Shown: positions 11,633 through 23,699, numbered from the stretch's first letter. The stretch is DNA of 64,000 bases from Delphinus delphis (GCF_949987515.2 NC_082695.1:68552265-68616264); one strand, 5' to 3'. The notes: generated from the sequence alone by a model not told the origin. Made by a program: numbers and translations.

Positions 11633-12322
11633 TTTTTAACACCTTTATTGGAGTATAATTGCTTTACAACGTGTGTTAGTTTCGCTTTATAACGAAGTGA
11701 ATCAGCTATACATATACATGTATCCCCATATCTCCTCCCTCTTGTGTCTCCCTCCCACCCTCCGTATCCCACCCCTCTAGGTGGTCACAAAGCACCGAGC
11801 TGATCTCCCTGTGCTATGTGGCTGCTTCCCACTAGCTATCTATTTTACATTTGGTAGTGTATATATGTCCATGCCACTCTCTCACTTCGTCCCAGCTTAC
11901 CCTTCCCCCTCCCCGTGTCCTCAAGTCCATTCTGTACATCTGCAACTTTATTCCTGTCCTGCCCCTAGGTTCTTCAGAACCTTGTCTTTTCTTTTTTAGG
12001 TTCCATATATATGTGTTAGCATACGGTATTTGTTTTTCTCTTTCTGACTTACTTCACTCTGTATGACAGACTCTAGGTCCATCCACCTCACTACAAATAA
12101 CTCAATTTCGTTTCTTTTTATGGCTAATATTCCATTGTATATATGTGCCACATCTTCTTTATCCATTCATCTGTCGATGGACACTTAGGTTGCTTCCATG
12201 TCCTGGCTATTGTAAATAGAGCTGCAATGAACATTGTGGTACATGACTCTTTTTGAATTATGGTTTTCTCAGGGTATATGCCCAGTAGTGGGATTGCTGG
12301 GTCATATGGTAGTTCTCCTTTT
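11633..12322 (-). mobile_element. L1 3' end, 5'-truncated
   Basis: Antisense L1 of about 690 bp: T run, 3' UTR (attggagtataattgcttta) and the end of ORF2 (catatgcccagtagtggg reversed). AGTGAAACTCATTTTT flanks it perfectly at 11617-11632 and 12323-12338, giving a 16-bp target duplication. Confidence 0.93.
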
Positions 12323-12639
12323 AGTGAAACTCATTTTTAAATCACTATTTTAGGGACTCTTTTAACTGCAGGTTATAGTCTGCCTACTCTGAAGTATCTT
12401 ATGTGCTACACAAAAGGATAATAATTTGACTTTAACTCTTATTCTCTGATTCCAGTGTTCCTGCATTGTTATATTGTTTTAATAAAGATATTATTTCTAC
12501 TTTGTAGGAACACAGCTGAGGGGAATAATACCTACAACTATTCCCTGTTCTGTGAAAACTCTTTTGGGTCTCAGCCCAATCTTCCCACCTTGGGAAGCCC
12601 CATATCACATCCAATATTGAGTTTAAACTGGGCCAGAAT

Positions 12640-12930
12640 TTCTGACCACAGGATGTTTGACAGATACAGGGGATTTCCATGGGTTGAAATTGAAAGATTT
12701 TTAAGATGAGGCCACACAATTACTGCTTTCAATGTCCGATGTTAAAATTGGAGTCAAGATGGTGCCACCAGTGTCCAAGAGGAAATGATCATGGCCTTTT
12801 ATTAACTGGAAGTCGAATAGTGGAACCTGAGCCCGTGATTAATGCAGGTAGCCTGTTCATTACCACCTTATTTGAATCTGTAATTAGTGTTCCGGGTCTT
12901 TAGAATGGAGGAGAGAGAAAGGTAGTTGAG
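12640..12930 (+). repeat. Unclassified interspersed repeat, copy A
   Basis: Colinear with the reverse complement of 16955-17340. Shared landmarks in order are CACAGGATGTTTGACAG, TACAGGGGATT, GGGTTGAAATTGAAAGATTT, GTCAAGATGGTGCC and GGAGAGAG near the end. Identity looks like roughly 60-70 per cent, so the copies are old. No conserved reading frame is kept in this copy. I cannot name the family. Confidence 0.6.
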
Positions 12931-12949
12931 AACAAGCATTCAGAAATCA

Positions 12950-13200
12950 GATTGGATTAGAATTCTGTCATTTTTACTTACTAGCTGACTAGGGTGAGCT
13001 GGTTTTGCTAAACCACAGCTTCCTCATATGTAAAATAGGGAGATCTTGCAGGGATGTTGTAAAACTTAAAAGAAAAATCCGTAAAATGGGACAAAACAGT
13101 ACATCCTCAAATGATTATCCTGAGAATTCAATGAGGTGTTTAGCATAAAATACTTAGCCTGCTCTCTGGCACTTTTTCAGTCCGCAATTAATGCTATTAT
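12950..13200 (-). repeat. MIR SINE, antisense
   Basis: Order of motifs follows antisense MIR: acttactagctgact, cttcctcatatgtaaaatag, ggatgttgtaaaac, tgagaattcaatgagg and the terminal ctctctggcac. Confidence 0.65.
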
Positions 13201-13469
13201 AATCTTGCATTCCATCACTGCTGTATTCTGATTATTCTCATGAAGTCGTGTTCCTTAACAATGCACATAATTTGTTCATTTCTATCTGTGGGCTGCTGAC
13301 ATGTGTTTGAAATGTTCTCTTTCTTCTTTAGGCTATTTCATAAGTCTCTTGTATTTCGATTTTACGATTTTATTTAAGATTTTAAAAGCAGAAAGCCTAC
13401 TCTGGCTAATTCACCCCATGAATCCATCTGTTAGTCTGCATAAGCTCATTTTTCCCCCTCCAAATTTGT

Positions 13470-14270
13470 TCACGTCTTTCATTCATTCATTTTTTTCTTT
13501 CAACAAATAGTTATTGTGTGACCCTAGTGGGCTACCCTGTATTTCTCAGCACTGGGAGTTTAGCAGTAAAAAAAAAAAAAAAGACAGACAAATGTTTATC
13601 TTTATGAGGTTTCTATTCTAGCAATAGAAAGGGACAATAAACAAATAAAACTAAAGCATGCAGAAGAATAAACTAGTTTAAGGAGATAGAGAATGAAAAG
13701 GATAGAGGTGATTCTAGAAAGGAAAGTCAGGAGAGCCTTTCTGAAGAAGAGGCGTTTAAGGGGACCTGGGAATGAATTCGGAGGGATGCCAGCAAAGACC
13801 TCGGGCAGCCATATTTTAGGCAGAGCCAACAGCAAGTGTCAAGTCCCTGGAGAGGAAGAGGAAGAGTACCACTGTGTGGCAGCAGAACAAAGAAGAGGGA
13901 GAGTGAAGAGAGGAGTCCACAGGTAGCAGGACCCAGACATGAGAAACCTTGAAGCCACAGTAAGGAAGGTGGATTAGTTCTCAGTGCAGAGGCATCTGCG
14001 CAGGAGGGGGTGACATGATGTAATTTTCATTTTAGAAGTGGGAGCTAGAGAGGAGGCTAATATGTAGTACAGTCAAGAGATGTTGGGGGGAAACTGTAGA
14101 GGTATGAAGGACTGGTAGGATTCAGGATGCCTTTGGAAAAGATGAGACTTGCTGCTGGGTGTGGGATAGGAGAAAGGACAGCAGTCAAATTTACTCTTTG
14201 ATGTTAAGCCTCAGAAACTAGGTGAATTGTGGGACCATTTTGGGTTCTGAAACTTGATAAAGAGCCAGCT
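13470..14270 (-). repeat. L2 LINE fragment, antisense
   Basis: Starts with the antisense L2 end (ttcattcattc, then caacaaatagttattgtg). It continues through gacaataaacaaataaaac, cagagccaacagcaagtg and aggagggggtgacatgatg, which are L2 landmarks in order. A 17-bp A run lies near 13568. The open frames here are chance. Confidence 0.7.
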
Positions 14271-14340
14271 TGGAGGGTGTGTGGGGAGGGGAGAGACATG
14301 AGGGACAAATCAAGACTTTTTAAAAAAATATGTTAGGTTT

Positions 14341-14557
14341 GGGCTTCCCTGGTGGCGCAGTGGTTGAGAGTCCGCCTGCCGATGCAGGGGACAAGGGTTC
14401 GTGCCCCTGTCTGGGAGGATCCCACATGCCGTGGAGCGGCTGGGCCCGTGAGCCGTGGCTGCTGAGCCTGCACGTCCGGAGCCTGTGCTCCGCAATGGGA
14501 GAGGCCACAACAGTGAGAGGCCCGCGTACCGCAAAAAAATAAATAAATAAATAAAAA
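14341..14557 (+). mobile_element. CHR-type SINE, short form
   Basis: Sense short SINE from gggcttccctggtggcgcag to an (AAAT)n tail. GTTAGGTTTG flanks it at 14332-14341 and 14558-14567. Confidence 0.92.
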
Positions 14558-15599
14558 GTTAGGTTTGACTGTTAAATGGATTCAGGTTTTATTTATTTAA
14601 TTAGACTGTAAGTTCAAAGAAGGTGCCCAATATTTTGAATAGAAGAATAAAAGAAAACGCCACATACTGCTAGCCAACGACCAAGGTCATGCAGTATTTA
14701 GCTTCTTATAGTGGCAAAACTGAACAGTTGTTGGAGTAACAGGGGCAAATTCTCCATGTTGTCAACTATAAAATATCTGTGCCCTACATGTCCCTGATTC
14801 ATGTGTTACAGGGATATGCACAGTGCCATGCTCAGAAGACACTCAAATATTTGTCAATCACAGAGAAGCATCCTTCTTAGAAAGCATCCTGGCAGGCCAG
14901 TGAAGTGTAATTTGATTGGCTGATCCCAGAGAGGGAGAATTGACTAAAAGGATGCCTCAGATGCACAGCTCAGTCTTCTTGCTGCCAAGATTTTCCAAGA
15001 AACCAATCCAAAGGGGGCTAGTTAGTGCCAAAATAAGTGTTAGCCCAGAACCAGCTTGTTTTCTGATATGTCCTTTGCCTGTGTTCATTAAACAGGAGAT
15101 TGAATTCTAATAGGATGTCTATTCAGAAATGACCCAGCTGTTGAGTCACCTTATTCTCTGAGATGGCATCAGGATTTTATCAGTGGAAGCCTGGTTTATA
15201 GGTCCAAGTAAAGACTACAGAATTCACAAGGAGTTTGCCTTTCGGTTTGTAATATCCCTTTTCTTTACCCTTTTCCCTGTCTTGGGAAATCTTATACACC
15301 CCGTTAACTCAGGGTACCCAGAATCCAAAACATTCACCCAGTGATCTGAAGCATAAAGTCAAGTTCATAAAGTCTATTTGAGATAGCTAATTTCAATCAT
15401 TGAGTTATACAAAGAATAAATTTGGGGATCAGGGAGCTTAAGGCCAGTCGTAGGATGGGTCAGTACACAGCGGGTATCACCAGGCCTATATCTATGTCTA
15501 GATTGCTCATCCAGGGTTATTTATGTTAGATAACTCTGCTTACAAAAAATCTGTTTCCTCATTTTGAAAATGGATGTAACACTAAACCAATATACGAAA

Positions 15600-15712
15600 T
15601 ACCTGGGTTCTAAACTGAAACATTCTCTGTATATTGCTGTTACGTGTTTGAGAAGGTCACTTACCTTTTCTGATTTTCAATTTTCTCTCCTAAAATAGGG
15701 ATTATCCTGCCT
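15600..15712 (-). repeat. MIR SINE fragment, antisense
   Basis: cctgggttctaaactg, gagaaggtcacttacc and ctcctaaaatagggattat follow the antisense MIR order. It abuts the next repeat. Confidence 0.55.
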
Positions 15713-15713
15713 G

Positions 15714-16161
15714 TGTTAGTTCCCTGGGGCTGCTGTGACAAAGTGCCACATGTTGCCTGGTTTAAAACAACAAAAATGTATTCTCTGACAGTTCCGGAGA
15801 CTAGAAATCTGAAATCAAGGTGTCAGCAGACGCATGCTCCCTCTGAAGGCTTTAGAGAAAAATCTTCCCTTGTTGCTTCCCGGCTTCTGGTGGTTTTGGC
15901 AATCCTTTGGCACTTTTTGGTTTATAGGTGTATCACCGAGTCTCTGCTTCCATCTTCACATGACCTTCTCCCCTCTGTGGCCATGTCCCTTTGTGTCTTC
16001 TTGTTTTTTATAAGGATGCCAGTCGTATTGGATCTAGAGCCCACCCTAATCTAGTATGACTTCACCTTAATTTAGGTAATTATATTTGCAAAGGCCTTTC
16101 TGGGTACGCGTGAATTAGGCAGGGGGTGGTGGATGGGGGAAACTATTCAACCCAATACATA
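15714..16161. repeat. LTR-like old interspersed repeat
   Basis: Begins TGTTAGTTCCCTGGGGCTGC and ends ttcaacccaatacata, with gtttaaaacaacaaaaatg and ctctgacagttccgg between. This is a very common mammalian repeat with LTR-like ends. I remember the sequence but not its family name with certainty. Confidence 0.5.
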
Positions 16162-16214
16162 AACTTCCCTAAAAATCATATAGATTGTTAGTAAGTTTCC
16201 AAGTAATGTGGGTG

Positions 16215-16311
16215 AGGACTGAGAAAACTATTATATGCATATATATATGCACACACACACAAACACACACACACACACACACATATACATATATGCATAC
16301 ATATACAGACA
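16215..16311. repeat. (TA)n/(CA)n microsatellite
   Basis: Compound tract of TATATGCA and (CA)n units running directly into the T tail of the next L1. Confidence 0.85.
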
Positions 16312-16835
16312 TATTTTTTTTCATTTTTATTGGAGTATAGTTGATTCACAATGTTGTGTTAGTTTCAGGTGCATAGCAAAGTGAATCAGTTATACATATA
16401 CATTTATTCACTCTTTTTTAAGATTCTTTTCCCATATAGACCATTACAGAGTATTGAGTAGATTTCCCTGTGCTATATACAGTAGGTCCTTATTGGTTAC
16501 CTATTTTATATACAGTAGAGGGTATATGTCAATCCCGATCTCCCAATTTATCCCCCCCACCTTACTCCCTGGTAACCATAAGTTTGTTTTCTACATTGAC
16601 TCTGCTTCTGTTTTGTAAATAAGTTCATTTGTACCCTTTTTTTAGAGAAGAGTTAACATCTATCCTTCTCAAACTATTCCAGAAAATTGCAGAGGAAGGA
16701 ATACTCCCAAGCTCATTCTATGAGGCCAGCATCACCCTGATACCAAAACCAGGCAAAGATATCATAAAAAAGAAAATTACAGGCCCATATCACTGTTGAA
16801 CATAGATGCAAAAATCCTCAACAATATACACATTT
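16312..16835 (-). mobile_element. L1 with 5' inversion (twin priming)
   Basis: 16312-16643 is an L1 3' UTR in antisense (tcatttttattggagtatag, ending tgtacccttttttt). 16644-16833 is L1 ORF2 reverse-transcriptase sequence in the opposite, sense orientation (ctgataccaaaaccaggcaa). Such a head-to-head arrangement is the usual product of twin priming. The short T-rich ends (catattttttt and cacatttttt) are a weak target duplication. Confidence 0.8.
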
Positions 16836-16954
16836 TTTAAAAATTAAGAAGCTACCTTTTTCATTTAAAAAATAATTTCAGTTATTGCCTCTCAAGCAGA
16901 GAAATATTAAAAGTACCCTTAGTTCCTTAAAATCATATTTGATATGATTTGTTC

Positions 16955-17340
16955 CTACCTTCTTCCGCTCTCCAGAATTCTAACCCTGCCTTGTAGGCTG
17001 TAGGACACAGTACTTTCTGAATATTAAGGACTGCGAACTGCTTAGGTGGCCCGAAGCGAACTAGCAAGTGAAAGAAATCAGCTGAGTAACAGTTTGCAGA
17101 AGCTGCCAGCATGAGCTGTGACAGGCACTGGCCACACCCTCAGATTTCCACTGTTTGACCTTCAGTTGATGAAAACGCCGTGATCTTTTACTCGCGAACA
17201 TTGATGGCAGCACCTTGACTTTGGTTTTAACAGCTACGACCCAAAGCATTAATTGCATGTCATCACCTTGAAATCTTTCAACTTCAGCCCATAGCAATCC
17301 CCTGTACCTGTGAAACATCCTGTGAAAAAGAATTTTGGTC
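16955..17340 (-). repeat. Unclassified interspersed repeat, copy B
   Basis: Reverse-complement partner of 12640-12930. Its - strand holds an open frame of 136 codons (17471-17061), with RYRGLLWAEVERF in the shared part. Copy A has stops in the matching frame, so the open frame is probably fortuitous. Family unknown. Confidence 0.6.
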
Positions 17341-18075
17341 CAACCTAACTCCTCCATTAGCTGTGACGAAATTAAATGCGACAAAACTAACACTGTCAGA
17401 GTTGTGATTAGAACATGGCATGACATTCCTACCACAGTGCTAACGCAGGTCTGTGTGTCAAGATTAGCCATGATAATTTCAGGGAAATGGAAAAACAGTT
17501 ACCTGAAAGCTAACTGCATTTGAACAATTCTGTAATGAGTTAAAATTCTTATTATTCAAGAAAACATTGCCATAACAGTATAATATTTAAAAAATCCCAG
17601 CATTATCGAGCTTATGCCAGTCTGAGTGAGTTATGCTAACCCCCACGCTGAAGAACATGCTAGGGACATCATTTCTCCTCCCTATTGTAAATCACTTGAG
17701 CTTAACCTTCAGTCTGCTGTCTGCTGAAGACTTGATTCAAAGTCTTCTCCTACTACCTTGCAGTGAAATAAAAAAATTATTATTATCACTTCCATTCTTC
17801 AGAGGGACTGACTTGTAGTTCAATCTAACCAAATGCTTAGGATCCCCAGAAATGACTTGATGCCCCTTCTGGGTTATGTTTCATCATTTAATATAATTTT
17901 AAACCACAAATAACAGTGTAATAATAGATTGAACGTATCACTCACATCTTAGATTATGCCAACAGCTTGACTAATTTTATCACTTGGAGTATGATTTGTT
18001 CTCTGTCCTTTTGATAATTTAATGTTCTTACAGTAATTTTGCCACTCTCTTTGGAAATACTAAATTTTCTAGAGT

Positions 18076-18290
18076 TTTTTTTTTTTTTTTTTTTTTTGCG
18101 GTACGCGGGCCTCTCACTGTTGTGGCCTCTCCCGTTGCGGAGCACAGGCTCCGGACGCGCAGGCTCAGCGGCCATGGCGCACGGGCCCAGCCGCTCCGCG
18201 ACATGTGAGATCTTCCCGGACCGGGGCACGAACCCCTGTCGCCTGCATCGGCAGGCAGACTCTCAACCACTGTGCCACCAGGGAAGCCCC
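18076..18290 (-). mobile_element. CHR-type SINE, short form
   Basis: Antisense short SINE with a T run of about 22 at the left. CTAGAGTTTTT and CTAAAGTTCTT are an imperfect target duplication. Confidence 0.9.
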
Positions 18291-18335
18291 TAAAGTTCTT
18301 GAGTTATTATAGTGGCATTTCTTACTTCTGTAGTG

Positions 18336-18655
18336 TTGGGTATGGTAACCACTAGCCACAAGTGTCTGTGGAGCACTTGAAATGTGGCTTTTGCCCGAAT
18401 TGAGGTGTCCTGAGAGAGTAAAATCCACACTGGCTATTAAAGACTTACTAGAAGCAGCGTAAACTATCACATTAACACATTTCATATTGATTATGATTTG
18501 AAGTGACTGTATTTTAGATATATTAGGTTATATATATATTTTTTTAAATTAATTTCAATTATTTCATTTTTACCTTTTTAATGTGGCTACTAGAAAATTC
18601 AAATTACATATGAGTATTCATGCCTCACATTATACTGGACAGGGACGACTTTGAT
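18336..18655. mobile_element. hAT-type non-autonomous DNA transposon
   Basis: aaccactagccacaagtg, gcacttgaaatgtggc and aatgtggctactagaaaatt, ending tatactggacaggg, match an old hAT/Charlie-type MER family related to 10066-10240. Confidence 0.55.
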
Positions 18656-20079
18656 ATATTCCCTATGTCTTATACCCAGCCACAAGGAAGTCAAAAAGAT
18701 TGCCAATCTGATATTAAAATGAGTTTTGGAGTTATTGAAATACAATGGTTAAACAAATCCATCTTCTTAAGTATTTCTGAATATTATCTAAATAGCGTCA
18801 TGTTTAACCCCTATTTTCCTTATTTTACTCCAGATTTACTGAACATTATAATCAATGGCCTTTGAATGTTTGAGTCAAAGACATTTCTTTCCTATTGGTC
18901 TGAAACTTTATGGCACAAATGAAAATTTAAGCCAAGGAGGTGGGGTTGGGGAAATAAAAGGAATCTTTGGATACAGAATAGTACATCCGTGTCCCTGTGT
19001 TCAGTTTTACTTAAAGTCATTGTCTAACTTCTGTGAGATGATTTACTGCTGAAGACTATTTGTCTTCCTGCTGCTATCTCTGAACAAGCCCAAATCTTCC
19101 ATGTGGTTAATAAACTTCTTATCTTTTGAATACTGAACATAAAATAAAATAAAATAAACTTAATCCTCAGGGTGGTTCAGTCAGCAGACGGGGAGCCTTT
19201 TAGATGCTTCTTAGAGATAGAGGACAACTAGGTTTTCTGCCCTGTGCAATGATCAATCTTCCCTTTGCACGCGTGTATGTGTAAGGGCATTAAAGGTGCT
19301 TCTCAGTGATAAATGTCAGTGGAATCGCAAAGTGAATATTAATTTCAGTATTGTCAAGGTCACATGTGTACCCAGGTTCATTGTTATTGGGATTTTTATT
19401 GTTGCCACTGTAAGGAAAGATATTTTTTTCTTGAGCTCTTTTTTTCAAGTATCGGGAGCGGAATGGAGCAAAATTCCTCAACACGTATATACGTTGCTTG
19501 GAAAAAAGTGCCTTAGCAGAGTCTGATCTGTTAATTGGGGTAATTATTTTGAGTGCCTTAAAAAAGAGCAAAGTGTGGGTTTAGAGGAGCTCAGTTAGGT
19601 GGGAATAGAACAAACAGATGATCACAAAATCTGGAGACTAGCTAATGTTCCTAAAAAGCGGCTGACTATATATGGAAAAAGAAAGGAAAAAATTGCAGGA
19701 GAAATAAAGAAAGAAGAAAAAAAGTCTGTGATGAGGCCATTCACAGAACTAGGGTGTGAAATCGTCTAGCCCCGAGCCCACAAAATTAAGAGAGAAGTAA
19801 AGATGAAGAAAAATAATAGGTTATGACTATCCATCTGAGGATAAATACCCAGCCAGATATCTCTGTATATAGTGAAGAACCTCGACCCCAGTGTGGGTAC
19901 CAATACTGTGATATTCACCTGCCCACACACCACACCCACACACCTGCCCAGTCTCGCTTTAATCCAGTGTTTGCTATCTCAGTGAACAGCATGAGGAACA
20001 ACCAGCTATGCAAGTCAGAAATACAGGAGTCATTCTTGATGCGTCTCTCCTCTCACTGCCCAACCTCCAATCCATCAAA

Positions 20080-20410
20080 TGCTGTTGTTTTTACCTTCCC
20101 TGTAGCTCTTGAATCCCTCTTTTCCTCTTCATGTCCATCACCATCATTCTAAATCAAGCTGTTAACCTTTCTCATCTGTGCTATAGAATACTCTCCCAAC
20201 TGGTCTCCCAACACCTACATTTGCCCCCTTCAATTCACAATTTGTATAGTGGACAGAGTACAAAGTCTCTGATTAAGTCTGTCAGTACCTTGACGAGTCT
20301 TAAAACTCAACATCTTCCTAACGCCTTTAAGGCCCAGTATGGTCTCCCCCTTGATGATCTCTCCCACCTCATCTGGACCTCTCCTAGCTCCTTGTGGCCC
20401 CATCACCTTA
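20080..20410 (+). repeat. L2 LINE fragment
   Basis: Sense L2-like ORF remnant and 3' region: gctgttaacctttctcatc, ctttaaggcccagtatgg and ctctcccacctcatctgg. An open frame of 133 codons here (20131-20532) is not a gene. Confidence 0.5.
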
Positions 20411-20474
20411 GACTAAATTTTAAGGAAGGTTTCGTTGTTTCCACTGCTGATTCTCATGATGTCCGGCACACTGT

Positions 20475-20945
20475 GAAAATTGGTAGTTATTTATTGAGCA
20501 TTTCCTTGGTACTAGATGCCATTCATAAATGATTTATTGTTAATCTCCACAACAAAGCCATGAGATAGGTGTTGGTATTAACCCCATTTTTTGTTGTTGT
20601 TGTTTTGTTTTGTTTTTTGTGGTACGTGGGTCTCTCACTGCTGTGGCCTCTCCCGTTGCGGAGCACAGGCTGTGGATGCGCAGGCTCAGCGGCCATGGCT
20701 CACGGGCCCAGCCGCTCCGCAGCATGTGGGATCTTCCCGGACCGGGGCACGAACCCGTGTCCCCTGCATCGGCAGGCAGACTCTCAACCACTGTGCCACC
20801 AGGGAAGCCCCAACCCCATTTTTAAGGTAAAAAAAATTAAACTCAAGAACATTAAGTAGATTGACCCTGGCTGTATAGCCTGAGCAAGGGTACTGGATTT
20901 GAACCCAGGGTCTCCTATTCTGGAGGCCACACTCTTTACTGTTAG
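20475..20945 (+). repeat. MIR SINE interrupted by a CHR SINE
   Basis: Left half 20475-20580 (ttattgagcatttccttgg, tgagataggtgttggtatta) and right half 20824-20945 (tggatttgaacccagggtct) are one MIR in sense. The younger SINE at 20592-20811 splits it, with the duplicated 12-mer at the joint. Confidence 0.75.
20592..20811 (-). mobile_element. CHR-type SINE, short form, nested in MIR
   Basis: Antisense short SINE with a G/T-interrupted tail (ttgttgttgttttg). The perfect duplication AACCCCATTTTT lies at 20580-20591 and 20812-20823, inside the MIR. Confidence 0.93.
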
Positions 20946-23178
20946 TCTCTCTCACCAAAGTTTTATTAGATGGGATGTAGCCCAGATCGGTAACTTCTGT
21001 GAAACCTATGTGTTAGGAGAATAGAGTTCTAAATTTCTTCTCTAACTATGGTCCCTCCACAAAGAGTCAGTTTACCCAAGGCAGTTACTTATCTTTTAAA
21101 GCCTAGAGATAGATAAACAATACATTTCTTCCCCTATCTTTTAAGGTAGGATCTTTTTGCTGTTATGTAGAAAAACCTAGTCGCTTGACTGCTGGAGGAA
21201 AGATTGCTGCTTCCTTCTCCTCTAATACACAGCAGCAGGGCTCTTTTATAAAAGCAATCCATACATGTCATTTATTGACTCTATTAAAACTACAGACATC
21301 AAATATTGATTCTTCCCATACCGACCATAAATACAAGCCAAATTTGAGAAAGGTTGCTGAGATTTAGTTACATCATCACCATGGGGAACACTCTGGGTTG
21401 CACTTAAGCTGAAAACACCTGATTCTCTGGTGCGTATCTATAATATTTATAGAGAACTGACTTTTTTGTGTGCAGAAGTACGATCCTGAAGTATATACGA
21501 GTCTCAAATAAGTGTGAAACAAGCAAGAGGCCTACACCTGTGCCCTTCCTAGGGATTTCTGCTTGGGACTCTTCTATAAGAATTAAACGTACATGTATGG
21601 TCTGTATAATAACAAAATAACTGTGTGGAGTATTTATGAGAAGGTTGAAAGGTTTAACTTATGTTTACAGACATAATCCTGGCCAGGACTCATGCTACAC
21701 GCTATGCAGGTATGGACTGCAATGCTTACTGTTTCCTTTTCACATACAGCTTCTCCTTGTGTTCTTCTTACAATCTTGAGAATTAAGAGGAGCAAATACT
21801 TATTCCTCCAATTGTCTGATGAGGGAACCAAAATTTGGAAATCTTTAAGGGACTTGATTTCAGGTAACAATAATATTAATTACTGTATTATTTTGAAGAC
21901 TTGCTTTTCTATAATAGCATCATTTACAGTACAGTTTCTACAATAGCCCTGTTATATAGAAATTATGAACCCATAAGAAAATAATATGCAGAGTGTTAAG
22001 GTAGTCTGGTCTAAAGATAAAGTATTTTTAAATAGTGAACAGGGGTTTTTGATCCAGGGTTCAAAATTAAGGTGTTTCATTCCCATTTGGGGTATTTTCT
22101 TTTTTTTTTTTTACCATGTATCACAGTGATAGTTTTCACCTTTCCACTATCTCTGGAATTTCTCAGAAGTTCTTGACAATTTCTTAGAAAACTCATTTGA
22201 ATTTTTTTTTTTTCTTTTGTGAACATTTGTTCCCAAACTGAAGTTCTAGAGGCAAACATCTTGCAAAAAATGGATGAGTTTTTTAACTTTCTTCAAGCAT
22301 CTTGAGACACACATTTTCTTAGAAATCAGTAGAACACTATTTGATTTGTTGATAATGCTAATAAAATAGATAAGCAATTTAATCATTGATAATTTCATGT
22401 TTGTGGGTTGTTTCCTGATTAACTGTGCCATCATTAATTAGTTCACTTTGGAATTATTCTCATTATTTTTACTTAAAGACTTCCTCATCTAAAGCCTTCC
22501 CCAAACTATTCTCTAGTGTTTTTCTTTCTGTTGACCAACTTGTAAATTCTATTCCAGAAAGGCAATTATCAAGGCCATTACTCATTAAACTCATTCACAC
22601 CCGTTGACCCTGACTCACTAGATTCCTCCTTCACATCTGAATTTCCTGTCCTTCCTTTTTCCATCAGTGCAATTTTCAACTGCTGTTCAAGAAACACTCT
22701 TGACCAAACTTCCCATAACTGTCCTCAATTACTATATACTTCATCAGTAGGTCTATTTCTAGCGTTCTTATATACTTCATCATCTGTCCAGTCCAGAGAG
22801 GTGTTTTTTTGTTTGTTTTTGTTTTCTTTGTCAAAATAAGTTCCTTAAAAGTTTCTACATGATAAAATATTTCACAGTACTAGAGAAAGCATTGTATTAT
22901 AAACACATAAAGAGTGTGATTAGACTTTAAAATGAGCTGTTACTTTTATCTAGAAACTTCAATCACAATGGAAAGTAAGGAGACCCAAGCTATTCTGGGA
23001 AAAAATTTTTTTAAGTCATTATGATTAGGTTTACATGACAATAAGCCTTCAGTAATATGGAAATTTAAGCACATTTGGCTGAAACTTTAAGTTTTTCACT
23101 TCAGTATTATATTTTTGGCAATTTTGCTGTATCATTAAAAACAGTTGCCTTTGACATTACTTAAAAATCTCCAGTTTA

Positions 23179-23341
23179 GGGCTTCCCTGGTGGCGCAGTG
23201 GTTGAGAGTCTGCCTGCGGATGCAGGGGACATGGGTTCGTGCCCCGGTCCGGGAAGATCCCACGTCCCGCGGAGCGACTGGGCCCGTGACCATGTCCACT
23301 GAGCCTGTGCGTCCGGAGCCTGTGCTCCGCAACGGGAGAGG
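23179..23341 (+). mobile_element. 3'-truncated, tailless CHR-type SINE
   Basis: 163 bp of short-form SINE from gggcttccctggtggcgcag to aacgggagagg. The last 30 or so bases and the whole A tail of the family are missing, yet AAATCTCCAGTTTA flanks it perfectly at 23165-23178 and 23342-23355. The left flank (cttaaaaatc) fits the L1 endonuclease site TT/AAAA. Confidence 0.9.
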
Positions 23342-23699
23342 AAATCTCCAGTTTAAATGGTTTGAAATCTCATTTGGTCAGGAATCTACATTACCCACTA
23401 CATTTTACTTTTCTAGGCATTGTTTGTGTTCTAAAGTGAAATTCAGCATAAGCTATGTACTTCACCAAGGTTATTATTGCTTGGTGGTGTTAGTGAAAAA
23501 TCTGTTACTCCACTGAAAAGACCTTACATTGAGGCTATCCCTGTAATCACTTTTATTATAAAACTACTTCCGGTTCTAGGACGAATCACAAGAAGACTAC
23601 TTTTAAGATTTTTTTTCTTCAGAGAGAATCATTAAAGTTTTTCCTCTTATGCTGTCAAAAAATATCCATTATTTAGTATATCAGCATTTATACATGTTT

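Noticed and set aside
17954..18270. Antisense and sense open frames of 60-130 codons over the SINEs (also near 4311, 9493, 14310, 20540, 46886)
   Set aside because: All read through the same GC-rich SINE body (for example AGDTGSCPGLGRSHMPRSGW). They recur with each copy and have no link to a gene.
20131..20532. 133-codon + strand open frame
   Set aside because: Lies on L2 and MIR remnants; no start context or recognisable domain.
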